A DNA stretch of 64,000 nt, from the NCBI GenBank assembly GCA_016185425.1, contig JACPNQ010000032.1:1-64000 (forward strand). The letters run 5' to 3'. This document shows positions 8,864 through 17,814 of the stretch, piece by piece. The translations under genes and the position numbers were made by a program. The DNA comes from Acidobacteriota bacterium. Its GTDB lineage: Bacteria > Acidobacteriota > Terriglobia > Bryobacterales > Bryobacteraceae. The notes beneath the pieces are model-generated. The model made no database searches. It was not told the DNA's origin and was given only the letters and a program-made list of their open reading frames with translations. Numbering within the stretch: position 1 is the first letter of the stretch; each line of letters begins with the position of its first letter.

Positions 8864-10401
8864 GTCTTTTAGATATTGCCAAGTTGCCAACCGCGGAGAA
8901 CTCCGCCATTCATTTGAACGCGATGGACAACATTGCCGTCGCGCGGGTTCCGCTCGCCGAGGGGCAGGACCTCAAAGTCGGAGACGTCTCGTTCCGAGTG
9001 AAGAACCCGGTGCCCGCGGGCCACAAGGTCGCGCTGAAGGATATTGCGCAGGGCGAGATCGTTTACCGCTACGGCCAGGTGATCGGACGCGCCAAGGTAA
9101 ATATTGAACAAGGTCAGCACCTGCACGTTCACAACATCGGATTCGAAGAGCAGAACTTCAACTACGAGTTTCCCGCCTCTGAAGTCCCGCTACCGGCGCT
9201 TCCGGCCAAGATTCCCACGTTCCTGGGTTACCAGCGCGAAGACGGACGCGCGGGCACGCGAAACTACGTGGCCGTCGTCGCCGCATCCAATTGCGCCGCG
9301 CACACCGCCGAGCTCATCGCGCATAGCTTCGACGGCGCGACGCTACCGCCAAATGTCGATGGTGTCGTTGCATTCCCGCACGGCGAGGGCTGCGGCATGT
9401 CGATCGGTCCGGACACACAGCAGTTGCAGCGAACGCTCGCCGGCATCCTCAGCCACCCGAATGTCGGCGCGGCGGTGATACTCGGCCTCGGGTGCGAGGT
9501 GAATCAGATTGACCATTACCTGGGACCGAACGCTCCTCGATCGAGCCGGCTAATGGGCATGACGCTGCAGAACTCCGGCGGCACACGAGGCAGCGTGGAA
9601 GCGGCGCGCCGCTTCATCCTGGAACAGATGGACAAGCTGGCCGCCGAAGCGCGCGTGGAACTGCGCGGCAACCTGATCACCGTTGGCCTAAACTGCGGCG
9701 GTTCGGACTCATTCAGCGGCATCACCGCCAATCCGGCTCTCGGCTACACATCGGACTTGCTGGCTGAGATCGGCGCCGCGTCCGTGCTCGCGGAGACAAC
9801 CGAGATTTTCGGCGCCGAACATCTGCTGGTGAAACGCTCGCGGAGCCGTGCCGTGGCCGACCGTCTGCTCAGCTTCGTCTCCGGCTATAAGCGCTACCTG
9901 AGCCAGTTCGAAGGCTCGAGCTTTAACGACAATCCCTCGCCCGGCAACAAAGAAGGCGGACTAACGAACATCATCGAGAAGTCGCTCGGAGCCGTCGCCA
10001 AGGGTGGCACGTCCACGCTCAACGAAGTGCTCGACTACGCCGAACGCATCCACGGCCCGGGCTTCTGCTTTATGAACACGCCGGGGTATGACCCGGTGTC
10101 GCTTACGGGTCTCGCCGCGGGCGGATCGAATGTTATCGTCTTCACAACCGGCCGCGGCAGCGCGATCGGTTTCCCGACCGTACCAGTCATCAAGGTGTCT
10201 ACTAACACCAACACCTTTAAGCGTATGCGCGACAACATGGACATAAACGCCGGCCGCATTGCCGACGGCGAGTCCACTGTTCCCGGCATCGGCAAGGAGA
10301 TCTACGACATGATCTTCCGCGTCGCGTCGGGCGAACGGACGTGCGCCGAAAAGCTCGGGCATCAGGAGTTCGTGCCCTGGCGAATCGGCCCGGTAATGTA
10401 A
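8860..10401 (+). CDS. uxaA: Altronate dehydratase family protein (SAF plus catalytic domains)
   Basis: Dehydrates a sugar acid, probably D-altronate to 2-keto-3-deoxygluconate in hexuronate breakdown. The start ATG 8860 overlaps the upstream stop. The 513-residue protein has an N-terminal SAF domain (about 10-95; HKVALKDIAQGE, YRYGQVIG) and the UxaA catalytic domain (about 115-513) with conserved LGCEVNQ, LNCGGSDSFSGITANP, NDNPSPGNKEGG and FTTGRG. The C-terminus FVPWRIGPVM is typical of altronate rather than galactarate dehydratases, but GarD-type activity cannot be excluded. No other hexuronate pathway gene lies beside it. Confidence 0.85.
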   Translation: MSLLDIAKLPTAENSAIHLNAMDNIAVARVPLAEGQDLKVGDVSFRVKNPVPAGHKVALKDIAQGEIVYRYGQVIGRAKVNIEQGQHLHVHNIGFEEQNFNYEFPASEVPLPALPAKIPTFLGYQREDGRAGTRNYVAVVAASNCAAHTAELIAHSFDGATLPPNVDGVVAFPHGEGCGMSIGPDTQQLQRTLAGILSHPNVGAAVILGLGCEVNQIDHYLGPNAPRSSRLMGMTLQNSGGTRGSVEAARRFILEQMDKLAAEARVELRGNLITVGLNCGGSDSFSGITANPALGYTSDLLAEIGAASVLAETTEIFGAEHLLVKRSRSRAVADRLLSFVSGYKRYLSQFEGSSFNDNPSPGNKEGGLTNIIEKSLGAVAKGGTSTLNEVLDYAERIHGPGFCFMNTPGYDPVSLTGLAAGGSNVIVFTTGRGSAIGFPTVPVIKVSTNTNTFKRMRDNMDINAGRIADGESTVPGIGKEIYDMIFRVASGERTCAEKLGHQEFVPWRIGPVM

Positions 10402-10430
10402 CGATATTCGATTGGAAAAGGCCGGATACA

Positions 10431-11366
10431 ATGGAAGCGATGCGACTCCTAGTGTTCGGCCTTATGCTTTCTACGCTCCTGTTGGCGCAAACGCCGCCCG
10501 CCGCGCCGTCAAAGAAGTCGTTCCTCGACAAACCCACGATGGAGGCCTATGTACGCCACCTGTTTGTGTGGCCGTCGCAGATCAGCGTGGCCGTTAGCGA
10601 TCCGAAGCCAAGCGGCGTCGAAGGGTTGCTGGCCGTTACCGTCACCGGCTCGATGGGCAGCGCTAGCCAGGCCGCCAGCTTCTATGTTTCCAGGAACGGC
10701 GAAAAAGTCATTCAAGGCGCATCTTTCGACGTGAAAGAAAACCCGTTCAAGACTAACATTGACCGGCTCAAGACGACATTCGCCCCTGGCACCGGCACGC
10801 CCGGAGCGCCTGTCGTTGTGGTCGTCTTCAGCGACTTCCAGTGCCCGCACTGCCGCGAAGAGGCGAAGATGATTCGCGCCAACCTCACCCAGACTTTTAG
10901 TAAGGAAGTGCGCGCCTATTTCAAAGATTTCCCGCTGGAACAGATCCACGACTGGGCCAAGCCCGCCGCCATCGCGGGCCGCTGCGTCTATCGTGAGGAT
11001 CAGGCCAAGTTCTGGGATTTCCACGACTGGGCCTTCGAGAATCAGGAACAGATGACACTCGCCGTCTTCCGCTCTAAATTCGAAGGCTTCCTGGCCGACA
11101 GGAAGATTGCCGCCGCGCCGGTTCTGCAATGTTTCGACAAGAAGGCGACGGAGGCCGACGTCGACAGCAGCTTTGCCGAGGGCCGCGCACTGGAAGTTAC
11201 TTCCACTCCGACGATGTTCGTAAACGGCCGCAAGCTTGCCGGCAATTTGAGCTGGCCGCAGTTGAAGCAGATTATTGAGTTCGAGATCGAATACCAGAAA
11301 ACCGCTAAGAACGCAGGTGAAAACTGCGGCTGCGAACTGACCCTGCCGTCCGTTCTGCCAAAATAA
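10431..11366 (+). CDS. DsbA-like thioredoxin-fold protein, exported
   Basis: Predicted periplasmic thiol-disulfide oxidoreductase or thioredoxin-fold carrier. I choose ATG 10431, nine bases after AAAAGG; ATG 10440 is also possible. A signal peptide (LLVFGLMLSTLLLA) is followed by a family-specific N-terminal domain and, from about residue 115, a DsbA-type thioredoxin fold with the active site FSDFQCPHCREEA (CPHC). The cis-proline region is seen in VTSTPTMFVNGRKLAG. Two more cysteines form NCGC near the C-terminus, which could hold a metal or a second redox pair. Eight bases separate it from the M28 peptidase gene. Confidence 0.85.
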   Translation: MEAMRLLVFGLMLSTLLLAQTPPAAPSKKSFLDKPTMEAYVRHLFVWPSQISVAVSDPKPSGVEGLLAVTVTGSMGSASQAASFYVSRNGEKVIQGASFDVKENPFKTNIDRLKTTFAPGTGTPGAPVVVVVFSDFQCPHCREEAKMIRANLTQTFSKEVRAYFKDFPLEQIHDWAKPAAIAGRCVYREDQAKFWDFHDWAFENQEQMTLAVFRSKFEGFLADRKIAAAPVLQCFDKKATEADVDSSFAEGRALEVTSTPTMFVNGRKLAGNLSWPQLKQIIEFEIEYQKTAKNAGENCGCELTLPSVLPK

Positions 11367-11374
11367 GGACGCAC

Positions 11375-13201
11375 ATGACGACACGAATTCTGTTCGCCGC
11401 CGCGCTGAGCGTTACGGCTATTTGGGCAGCCGAGCTGCCCAAACCGCATAGCATCGATGCCGAGCATTATCTTCACTACGTCAAGGTCCTCGCGTCGGAG
11501 AAGATGAGGGGCCGCGGAACCGGCTCCAAGGAGTTGGAGGCCGCCGCTGAGCTGATTGGCAAAGAGTTCAAAGCGGCTGGGCTCCATCCTGTCAACGGCA
11601 GTTACTTTCAGCGTTTCCCGGTGACCACGCAAGCCAAGCTCGGCGATGCGAACCGCTTGGTTCTCAGTGTGGACGGCAGAAAGGATTCGCTGACTTTTGA
11701 GCGCGATTTTGTGCCGCTCAATTTCAGCTCCGCCGGCGACGTTACCGGTGAAGCGGTCTTCGTTGGGTACGGCATCACGGCGCCAGAATACAACTACGAC
11801 GACTACGCGGATATCGACGTGAAGGACAAGATCGTCGTGTTCTTCCGCCGCGAACCGCAGGAGTCCGACGACAAGAGCCCGTTCGCCGGCCGCGTCTATA
11901 CACGCCACGCGCAGTTCGATTCCAAAGCGACGAACGCGAAACTGCACGGTGCCAAGGGCGCTATTATTCTGTCCGACATTCTCAGCTCTGGCTCCGGCGA
12001 CCTGGAGAAATTCGCCCGCAACGCCGGCCCGGCCAACGCCGGTATTCCGTTTGTGATGATGAAGGCGGAATCGGTCGAGCGCATGTTTGAGAAGGCCGGT
12101 AAGAACGTGCGCGAGATCTATCGCGACATCGACAAGGATTTGAAGCCGCGCTCGTTCGCCTTCCCAACCGGTATACAGATTTCGATGAAGGCGGACGTGG
12201 AGCGCGTCGTAAAAACGGTGCGCAACGTCGCCGGTTACCTTCCGGGCGAAACCGATGAGCACGTCGTTGTGGGCGCGCACTATGATCACCTGGGCATGGG
12301 CGAACAGTTCTCGATGGCGCCGGGCATGGTTGGGAAACCGCACCTCGGGGCCGACGACAACGCCAGCGGTACCGCTGGCGTAATCGAACTCGCGCGCTGG
12401 ATGACAGCGCAGCCGAAACCGAAGCGCGGCGTACTGTTCATGACCTTCGCCGGGGAAGAATTGGGCCTCCTTGGCTCAAGCTACTACGTGAATCATCCGC
12501 TGCTCCCGATCGAAAAAGCCGTCGCCATGATCAACATGGATATGATCGGCCGGGTAAAGGACGGACGCGTCTTTGTCGGCGGCAGCGGAACAGGAGCAAA
12601 CTTTGACGAGCTCTTGAAACAGATTCCGCCGCCGGAGGGTCTTCAGTTCGACATGTCCGAAACTGCCGGCTACGGGTCGAGCGATCACACTTCGTTCACC
12701 ACGAAGCAGGTTCCGGTCCTGTTTTTCTTTTCCGGACTCCACGGGGATTACCACAAACCGAGCGACACCTGGGACAAAATCAACGCCAAGTCCGCCGCCC
12801 AATTGTTGGGCTATATTGGCGGCGCGGTGCAGCGGTTGTCGAACGACCTTCCCCGCCCCCAGTATGTGCGCGTATTGCCGCCGCAATCGTCGCACGGCAG
12901 TTCCGGAAGTGGTTCGCCGGGCGGCGGCAGCGGGTATGGGCCGAACTTCGGCAGCATCCCCGATTTTGCCGAGCCTCCAACCGGCGTCCGGTTCGCCGAT
13001 GTCCGTGAAGGATCGCCGGCGGCCAAGGCGGGACTCAAAGCCGGCGACATTCTGGTAAGCTTTGATGGTAAAAAGGTGCAGAATTTGATGGACTTTACCG
13101 TTCTTTTGCGCCAGAAGAAACCAGGAGACGAGGTGGAAGTGCAGGTTCTGCGAGGAAACCAAACCATTACAGCCAAAGTACTGCTTACGGCTCGCAAGTA
13201 G
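11375..13201 (+). CDS. M28 family zinc peptidase with PA and PDZ domains, exported
   Basis: Exported aminopeptidase-like metallopeptidase of 608 residues. A signal peptide (about 1-18) is followed by an M28 fold interrupted by a protease-associated domain (about 110-240) and a C-terminal PDZ domain (about 525-608; GSPAAKAGLKAGDILVSFDG). The two-zinc site is visible: His in GAHYDHLG, Asp in GADDNASG, the Glu pair in FAGEELGLLGS, Asp in NMDMIGR and His in LHGDYHKPSDT. A Gly/Ser-rich linker (HGSSGSGSPGGGSG) joins peptidase and PDZ. The PDZ domain suggests substrate tethering or regulation. It follows the thioredoxin gene closely and is probably co-transcribed with it. Confidence 0.92.
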   Translation: MTTRILFAAALSVTAIWAAELPKPHSIDAEHYLHYVKVLASEKMRGRGTGSKELEAAAELIGKEFKAAGLHPVNGSYFQRFPVTTQAKLGDANRLVLSVDGRKDSLTFERDFVPLNFSSAGDVTGEAVFVGYGITAPEYNYDDYADIDVKDKIVVFFRREPQESDDKSPFAGRVYTRHAQFDSKATNAKLHGAKGAIILSDILSSGSGDLEKFARNAGPANAGIPFVMMKAESVERMFEKAGKNVREIYRDIDKDLKPRSFAFPTGIQISMKADVERVVKTVRNVAGYLPGETDEHVVVGAHYDHLGMGEQFSMAPGMVGKPHLGADDNASGTAGVIELARWMTAQPKPKRGVLFMTFAGEELGLLGSSYYVNHPLLPIEKAVAMINMDMIGRVKDGRVFVGGSGTGANFDELLKQIPPPEGLQFDMSETAGYGSSDHTSFTTKQVPVLFFFSGLHGDYHKPSDTWDKINAKSAAQLLGYIGGAVQRLSNDLPRPQYVRVLPPQSSHGSSGSGSPGGGSGYGPNFGSIPDFAEPPTGVRFADVREGSPAAKAGLKAGDILVSFDGKKVQNLMDFTVLLRQKKPGDEVEVQVLRGNQTITAKVLLTARK

Positions 13202-13262
13202 AAGATCGTCTATTCCTTTTAACGCACTCAGCCGATTAGAGGGGAAGGAGAGGCTCTACCCG

Positions 13263-13898
13263 TTGTCTAACACGACGATATTCGCGCCGCTGGACCGGAC
13301 CTGGAAGCTACCGCCACTGATTCTGCACCCATTTTCCGATTCGGCGGGGCCCAACAAACTGGTCGAAAGCACGCGCGCCAGCATGATGCTGCAGGGGTTC
13401 TTGCCCAATAATGAGTTCACTGTCGCCGAACTCGATCGCAAGCTGCTCGATGGGCGGTATTGTGAGATACGAATGCTCTACTACGTTGGGAAGGACCTGA
13501 CGCGGTGGATCGAACAGTGTATGGATCTGGTCGGACGCGATACGCTTTTGCAGCAGGAGGGAGTGAAGGAGCAGAGCTTCGCCAACCTGTTAATTGAAGA
13601 TCCGCCGGAACTGGTCCGCGAGAAGTTGCGGAAGTGGCAGGTGGCCGATTACCGCTCCATCTTTTCGCGCGCAATGGGCTTGAACATGGTGTTCGCCGAC
13701 GCGCCGGGACGGGACGCGCTCGCCGACGCGTTTATCCGGCACTATTACCGCTATGCCGACCATATGTACGCCTGCTATCAGGGGCAGCAATCCAGCCGGC
13801 AGATCCGCTCGCCTTCGTTCCATTTCGATCTGTACGCGTCCGGCGAATACTCCCGCATGCTGGAGCGGGAATGGCAGGATTCTATCGACGCCACCTAG
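13263..13898 (+). CDS. Conserved-looking protein of unknown function
   Basis: 211 residues, mostly alpha-helical and charged, without signal peptide or membrane helix. I do not recognise a family. The start is a TTG at 13263, preceded by GAAGGAGAGG at a workable distance; the first ATG in frame (codon 41) lacks such a site. Aromatic-rich segments (RHYYRYADHMYACYQ) and a helical core (FSRAMGLNMVFAD) are the only notable features. It sits between the M28 peptidase and the LarA-like gene on the same strand. Confidence 0.65.
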   Translation: MSNTTIFAPLDRTWKLPPLILHPFSDSAGPNKLVESTRASMMLQGFLPNNEFTVAELDRKLLDGRYCEIRMLYYVGKDLTRWIEQCMDLVGRDTLLQQEGVKEQSFANLLIEDPPELVREKLRKWQVADYRSIFSRAMGLNMVFADAPGRDALADAFIRHYYRYADHMYACYQGQQSSRQIRSPSFHFDLYASGEYSRMLEREWQDSIDAT

Positions 13899-13934
13899 TC
13901 TCGCCGCGACGGTATCCTGATATACTCCAAATTG

Positions 13935-15218
13935 ATGGAACTGCCGCGTATCGTTCGAGTCAAACAGACCTTTCCTGACCGGAGTTTGAAAGATGTTGCC
14001 GGGTCGGTTTTAGCGGAGTTGAACGCGTCTCCCTTCGCCGGGCGAGTGAAGCCCGGCGGCCGTGTAGCCATTGGAGTCGGAAGCCGCGGAATCACCAATA
14101 TCGCCACAATCGCGAAGGCGGTGGTCGATTATTGGAAAGCAGCGGGCTGCCAGCCGTTCCTCTTCCCTGCCATGGGAAGCCACGGTGCGGCGACGGCCGC
14201 CGGCCAGGCCGATGTTCTCGCGCATTACGGCATCATCGAAGCGACGATGGGGTGCCCCGTAGTCAGCCAGTTGGAGGTTGTGTCGCTCGGCAAGGACGAG
14301 AACGGCATTGAAGCTTTCCTCGACAAGGAAGCCTACAACGCAGACGGCGTTATGCTTGTCGGCCGTGTGAAATGGCACACCGATTTTGCCGGCAAGATCG
14401 AGAGCGGCCTTTTCAAGATGATGGCGATTGGCCTGGGCAAATTCGCTGGCGCGCAGCGGTATCACACTTATGCGTACCGCCTCGGACTGGAACATGTGAT
14501 CCGCAGCGTAGGCAGGCAGGTGCTCGGTTCCGGCAAGATTCTGGGCGGGCTGGCGATTCTCGAGGACGCAAACCACAATACAGCGCAAGTGACCGCGGTA
14601 GCCGTAGAGGAGATGGAAACGAAGGAAGAAGCGCTACTCGCGCTGACGAAATCCTGGATGGCGCGCGTGCCGTTCGACCTCGACATCCTGATGATCGACG
14701 AGATTGGCAAGAACATCTCGGGCGCCGGAATGGATACGAAGGTCGCCAATCGCGGAGTGAACGGGGAGTACAATCCCTGGCCCGGTCCGAAGTTCCAGCG
14801 CATTTTTGTGCGGGATCTTTCCAGCCTGAGCTACGGCAACGCGGTCGGCCTCGGCATGGCGGATGTGATTCATGACCGCCTGCTCGGCAAGGTGGACTGG
14901 AATCCGACTTCGATCAACTCTCTCACCGCGTCGAGCCCAAGTGCCGTGAAGACGCCCCTTCACTATGGCAGCGACCTCGTTTGCCTGCAGAAGTTCTGGC
15001 CGACGGTCGGAAAACTGGATCCGAAGGACGTCACGTTAGGGTGGATCAAGAACACGCTGGAGATTTCCCCGCTCGCGCTAAGCGAGAACCTGATTCCTCA
15101 AATCAAAGAGCGCGCGGATCTGGAGATTCTCGGCGACCCTGAGGCCTTCGAACTCGATCCTGCGGGCAATTTCCGCACGACGCTCTTCTCGGCGCACGAT
15201 CTGGTGTCCGCTCACTAG
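13935..15218 (+). CDS. LarA-like (DUF2088) lactate racemase-domain protein
   Basis: 427 residues related to the nickel-pincer racemase LarA. The start is ATG 13935; a TTG immediately before it is less likely. The N-terminal nucleotide/substrate-binding part contains GVGSRGITNIATI and the family motif FPAMGSHGAATAAG, and a second His/Lys set lies in VKWHTDFAGKIESG, matching the positions where LarA family members bind substrate and cofactor. The substrate is unknown; LarA homologues outside lactate metabolism act on various 2-hydroxy acids. Maturation genes larB, larC and larE are not in the window. The next gene starts one base after its stop. Confidence 0.75.
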   Translation: MELPRIVRVKQTFPDRSLKDVAGSVLAELNASPFAGRVKPGGRVAIGVGSRGITNIATIAKAVVDYWKAAGCQPFLFPAMGSHGAATAAGQADVLAHYGIIEATMGCPVVSQLEVVSLGKDENGIEAFLDKEAYNADGVMLVGRVKWHTDFAGKIESGLFKMMAIGLGKFAGAQRYHTYAYRLGLEHVIRSVGRQVLGSGKILGGLAILEDANHNTAQVTAVAVEEMETKEEALLALTKSWMARVPFDLDILMIDEIGKNISGAGMDTKVANRGVNGEYNPWPGPKFQRIFVRDLSSLSYGNAVGLGMADVIHDRLLGKVDWNPTSINSLTASSPSAVKTPLHYGSDLVCLQKFWPTVGKLDPKDVTLGWIKNTLEISPLALSENLIPQIKERADLEILGDPEAFELDPAGNFRTTLFSAHDLVSAH

Positions 15219-15219
15219 C

Positions 15220-16803
15220 GTGCCACACAGAGGCTTGCGGGTCTTAGTGCTCCTCGCCGCTCTCGTTCCCGGCGCTTGGTATGCCTGGGAATGGAGATCC
15301 ATGCCGCATGCGAGCGAATACCACGACGACGGTATTTACTACGTCAGCGCCAAGTCCCTCGCCGGTAGCGGGAAATTCGCCATTGAGAGCCTGCCGGCCA
15401 CACCTGCGCAGACTAAATATCCGCCTTTTTGGCCGGCGATCCTTTCCATAGCCTGGGCGATCGAACCGCGCTATCCGGACAATCTGCCCGTTGCCATGCT
15501 GCTGTGCTGGCTGTGGATTCCGCTTTCGCTGGTCGCCTACCTCGGATGGCTGCGCCAGGCCGGATTGCCGCCGCGCGTCCGGTTGCTGATCGGGGTCCTG
15601 TGGGCGGTGAATCCGTACATTCTGCTCTTTGGCACCGGTATGCTGAGCGAGCTGCCGTTCACAGGACTGCTGCTCTTTACGTTCCTGTGTCTGCCACGGG
15701 AGCGGCCGCATTGGGCGGTGGTCGCCGGTCTGTTGGCCGGATGCACCTTCCTCACCCGCACTGCCGGTATCGGGCTGCTGCCGGCCGGATTGATTTACTT
15801 CGGCTTGCGCGGACGGTGGAAGAAGGCCGGACTGTTCGCCGCGGGAATGCTGCCGGCGATTCTAGGGTGGGGCATCTGGTCGGTGCTGAACCGAGCCACT
15901 GGAACGGACGCGGTAACGCTCTATTACACCAACTACTTCGGCTACTACCTCTCCATTTTTCAATGGAGCGAGGCGCACCTGTATGCTTGGAAGAACCTGG
16001 ACGGCATGATCCACGGGCTCGGCGCGCTGCTGTTGCCGGATACATCGCATTCGCTACTCGACAAGGTGCTTGCCGAAACACTTGCAATCGCCGGTTTGAT
16101 TGGTGTCGTCCGATTAGTGAAGGCGAACAGGGAGTCGGTATACGTACCGTATGCGGTCTTCGCGGTCGTCAATGTTGTGATGTTGATCCTTTGGCACTTT
16201 CCGCCGAACGAGCGCCTGATGCTGCCGCTCGCACCGCTTTGGTTGGTTGGGGTTTATTCGGAAATGAAACGGCTGGTCGAGAATATTGGCAAGGTCTTCA
16301 AGAAACCGGAGATGAGTCAAAAGGTTGCCGGTGGTGTGATCGTTGGCTTGCTGGCTGCATTTTTTATGTTGTGCGCCGCCCGGCAGTGGGAGTTGCTCAC
16401 CGATGGGCTGCCGCGTTTTTATCGGGACCACGCCAGCCGCTTGGAACGGTCTGAACCGGCGATGGCGTGGATTCGCGGGAATCTACCGCCAGGGGCACTT
16501 TTTCTCTCCGAGAACGATCCGCTGCTCTATTTGCGGACCGGACGCCGAGGCTCCGGGCTGGAAATGATTCTGACAACGATTCATTGGTACCGGGAGGATC
16601 ACGCGGCCCGGACAGCGGATCATGCGGCGGCGCCGGCCTATGCGCGGCGGTACGGGCTCGAATACTTTCTACTCAATGAGTGGGATTATGCTCGAGATAT
16701 GCCGGCGGAGGAGCAGGTGAAGCTACTCCGTGCGTTGCGGTCGGACGCTCGGCTGGAAAAGCTCTTTGAGTCGGGACCTACCGCTGTGTACCGCATTCGA
16801 TAG
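15220..16803 (+). CDS. GT-C type membrane glycosyltransferase (GT39-like)
   Basis: 527 residues with about ten predicted membrane helices. Right after TM1 a periplasmic loop carries the acidic pair in EYHDDGIYYV, followed by TKYPPFWPAIL, the pattern of polyprenyl-phosphate-sugar-dependent GT-C transferases. The C-terminal 120 residues form a soluble periplasmic domain. GTG start at 15220, one base after the upstream stop, so translation is probably coupled to the LarA-like gene. Acceptor and donor are unknown; a role in cell-envelope glycan or protein glycosylation is an inference. Confidence 0.75.
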   Translation: MPHRGLRVLVLLAALVPGAWYAWEWRSMPHASEYHDDGIYYVSAKSLAGSGKFAIESLPATPAQTKYPPFWPAILSIAWAIEPRYPDNLPVAMLLCWLWIPLSLVAYLGWLRQAGLPPRVRLLIGVLWAVNPYILLFGTGMLSELPFTGLLLFTFLCLPRERPHWAVVAGLLAGCTFLTRTAGIGLLPAGLIYFGLRGRWKKAGLFAAGMLPAILGWGIWSVLNRATGTDAVTLYYTNYFGYYLSIFQWSEAHLYAWKNLDGMIHGLGALLLPDTSHSLLDKVLAETLAIAGLIGVVRLVKANRESVYVPYAVFAVVNVVMLILWHFPPNERLMLPLAPLWLVGVYSEMKRLVENIGKVFKKPEMSQKVAGGVIVGLLAAFFMLCAARQWELLTDGLPRFYRDHASRLERSEPAMAWIRGNLPPGALFLSENDPLLYLRTGRRGSGLEMILTTIHWYREDHAARTADHAAAPAYARRYGLEYFLLNEWDYARDMPAEEQVKLLRALRSDARLEKLFESGPTAVYRIR

Positions 16804-16831
16804 GCGATACGGATGCTTCTCAACAGCAAAC

Positions 16832-16851
16832 GGGGCCGGAATACCGGCCCC
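16832..16851. terminator. Bidirectional terminator between glycosyltransferase and pilin 1
   Basis: Perfect 8-bp GC stem GGGGCCGG (16832-16839) with CCGGCCCC (16844-16851) and a 4-nt loop, between two convergent genes. Neither side has a long T run, so it may need help for termination. Confidence 0.55.
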
Positions 16852-16880
16852 ATTTCGTGAAATAGATTGACCTTCGACGA

Positions 16881-17081
16881 TTACGAGCCCTGCGCGGCCG
16901 CGGCGCCCAGCGAGCTGGCTACCTTAGAGAAGATCTGGCTGATGTTATCGGAGACGCCGGGCATGATGGCGCCCGCGGCAACCGCCACGAAGCCGGCCAT
17001 CAACGCGTATTCAATCAAGTCCTGGCCCTTGGTGTCCTTCAGGATTTGCAAGTTCCAGATCATAGTCTTCAGTTTGTTCAT
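16881..17081 (-). CDS. Flp-family type IVb pilin, copy 1
   Basis: 66-residue prepilin of the Tad/Flp type. The leader (1-19) ends in KG, the predicted prepilin-peptidase cut, and the mature N-terminus QDLIEYALMAGF has the Glu5-Tyr6 pair diagnostic of Flp pilins, followed by a hydrophobic helix (FVAVAAGAIMPGV). The mature subunit would be 47 residues. The ATG follows GAGAGGA in a leader shared with the other copies. Export and polymerisation need TadA/TadV-type proteins, which are not in the window. This copy ends in GAAAAQGS and carries PGVSDN, as does copy 5. Confidence 0.93.
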   Translation of the reverse strand: MNKLKTMIWNLQILKDTKGQDLIEYALMAGFVAVAAGAIMPGVSDNISQIFSKVASSLGAAAAQGS

Positions 17082-17128
17082 GCGTGGTTTTCCTCTCGAT
17101 GCGCCCGTTATATCCGGCCGCTGAATCG

Positions 17129-17173
17129 ATGGTAGCCGAGGGGCACACTATCAAGAATCGGTAGAACCCCTGA
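17129..17173 (-). promoter_or_regulatory. Predicted promoter region of pilin 1
   Basis: On the minus strand TACCAT (17129-17134) lies 48 bases from the pilin start and a TCAGGGGTT box (17165-17173) starts 84 bases from it. The pilin 5 gene has the same two elements at exactly the same distances, which suggests a weak -10 box driven by an upstream activator. The -35 position (TTCTTG) is poor. Confidence 0.4.
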
Positions 17174-17250
17174 ACTCCATTAGGGAATTTGCATGTAGGT
17201 GGAGTCAGGCGCTGGAGTGGTTGGGGCGCGGGAGCCTGAGAAAAATCAAA

Positions 17251-17316
17251 AACCGGCGAAAGCCATGATGAATTGAGCCGTTACGGTCCGGATATCCTCG
17301 CTGGTTTTCGCCGGTT
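17251..17316 (-). terminator. Terminator of pilin 2
   Basis: An 11-bp perfect inverted repeat (AACCGGCGAAA at 17251-17261, TTTCGCCGGTT at 17306-17316) encloses a 44-base loop and is followed on the minus strand by TTTGATTTTT. It lies 20 bases past the pilin 2 stop. Confidence 0.6.
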
Positions 17317-17335
17317 GCGATTTAACGTTAGAGGC

Positions 17336-17536
17336 TTAGGAGCCCTGGCTGGCGGCGTTGCCCATGGAGCTGGAGATCTTCGAGAAGATTTGGCTGATGT
17401 TGGTGGAAACGCCAGGCATGATGGCGCCGGCGGCGACGGCCACAAAGCCGGCCATCAAGGCGTATTCGATGAGGTCCTGGCCCTTGGTGTCCTTCAGAAT
17501 CTGGAGCGACCAGAAGAGATGCTTGATGCGGTTCAT
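17336..17536 (-). CDS. Flp-family type IVb pilin, copy 2
   Basis: 66 residues, starting at ATG 17536 (an upstream in-frame start would add eight residues but would swallow the GAGAGGA ribosome-binding site). It has the same leader length, KG cleavage site, QDLIEYALMAGF mature start and hydrophobic helix as the other copies, with PGVSTN and SKISSSMGNAASQGS at the C-terminal side. The core from ILKDTKGQDLIEY onward is nearly identical to copy 3, which points to recent duplication or gene conversion. Confidence 0.93.
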   Translation of the reverse strand: MNRIKHLFWSLQILKDTKGQDLIEYALMAGFVAVAAGAIMPGVSTNISQIFSKISSSMGNAASQGS

Positions 17537-17586
17537 GTTGTTTTGTTCCTCTCGTTGCAACCACTCTCTGTTGGCTGCTTGAGTTC

Positions 17587-17632
17587 ATGGTATCGGGCCC
17601 GGATGGCCATACAAATGGGCAAAACCACCTGA
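17587..17632 (-). promoter_or_regulatory. Predicted promoter region of pilin 2
   Basis: On the minus strand TACCAT (17587-17592) and a TCAGGTGGTT box (17623-17632) repeat the arrangement seen upstream of pilins 1 and 5, with the spacing between the two elements within one base of theirs and the whole unit shifted by three to four bases relative to the start codon. Confidence 0.35.
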
Positions 17633-17740
17633 TTGGCTTTGGATTTTTTCTAAGGAATTTGATGATTGGCTATCGAAAGTACCGTAACCGGACACCACTT
17701 GGTACTAACCATGGGGAACCGTTCGAAACAACAAATAGTA

Positions 17741-17766
17741 AACGGGATCCGTCGCCGGATCCCGTT
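17741..17766 (-). terminator. Terminator of pilin 3
   Basis: A perfect 10-bp stem (AACGGGATCC with GGATCCCGTT) and a 6-nt loop, followed on the minus strand by TACTATTTGTTGTTT, about 50 bases past the pilin 3 stop. Confidence 0.65.
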
Positions 17767-17814
17767 GTGAAAAGGGTTGATTGTTGGCTGATGAAAGGTT
17801 GTTGCCGATTCCGA

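Noticed and set aside
11042..12343. 433-codon minus-strand ORF
   Set aside because: Antisense to the thioredoxin and M28 peptidase genes; the peptide is His/Arg-rich without motifs. Shadow ORF.
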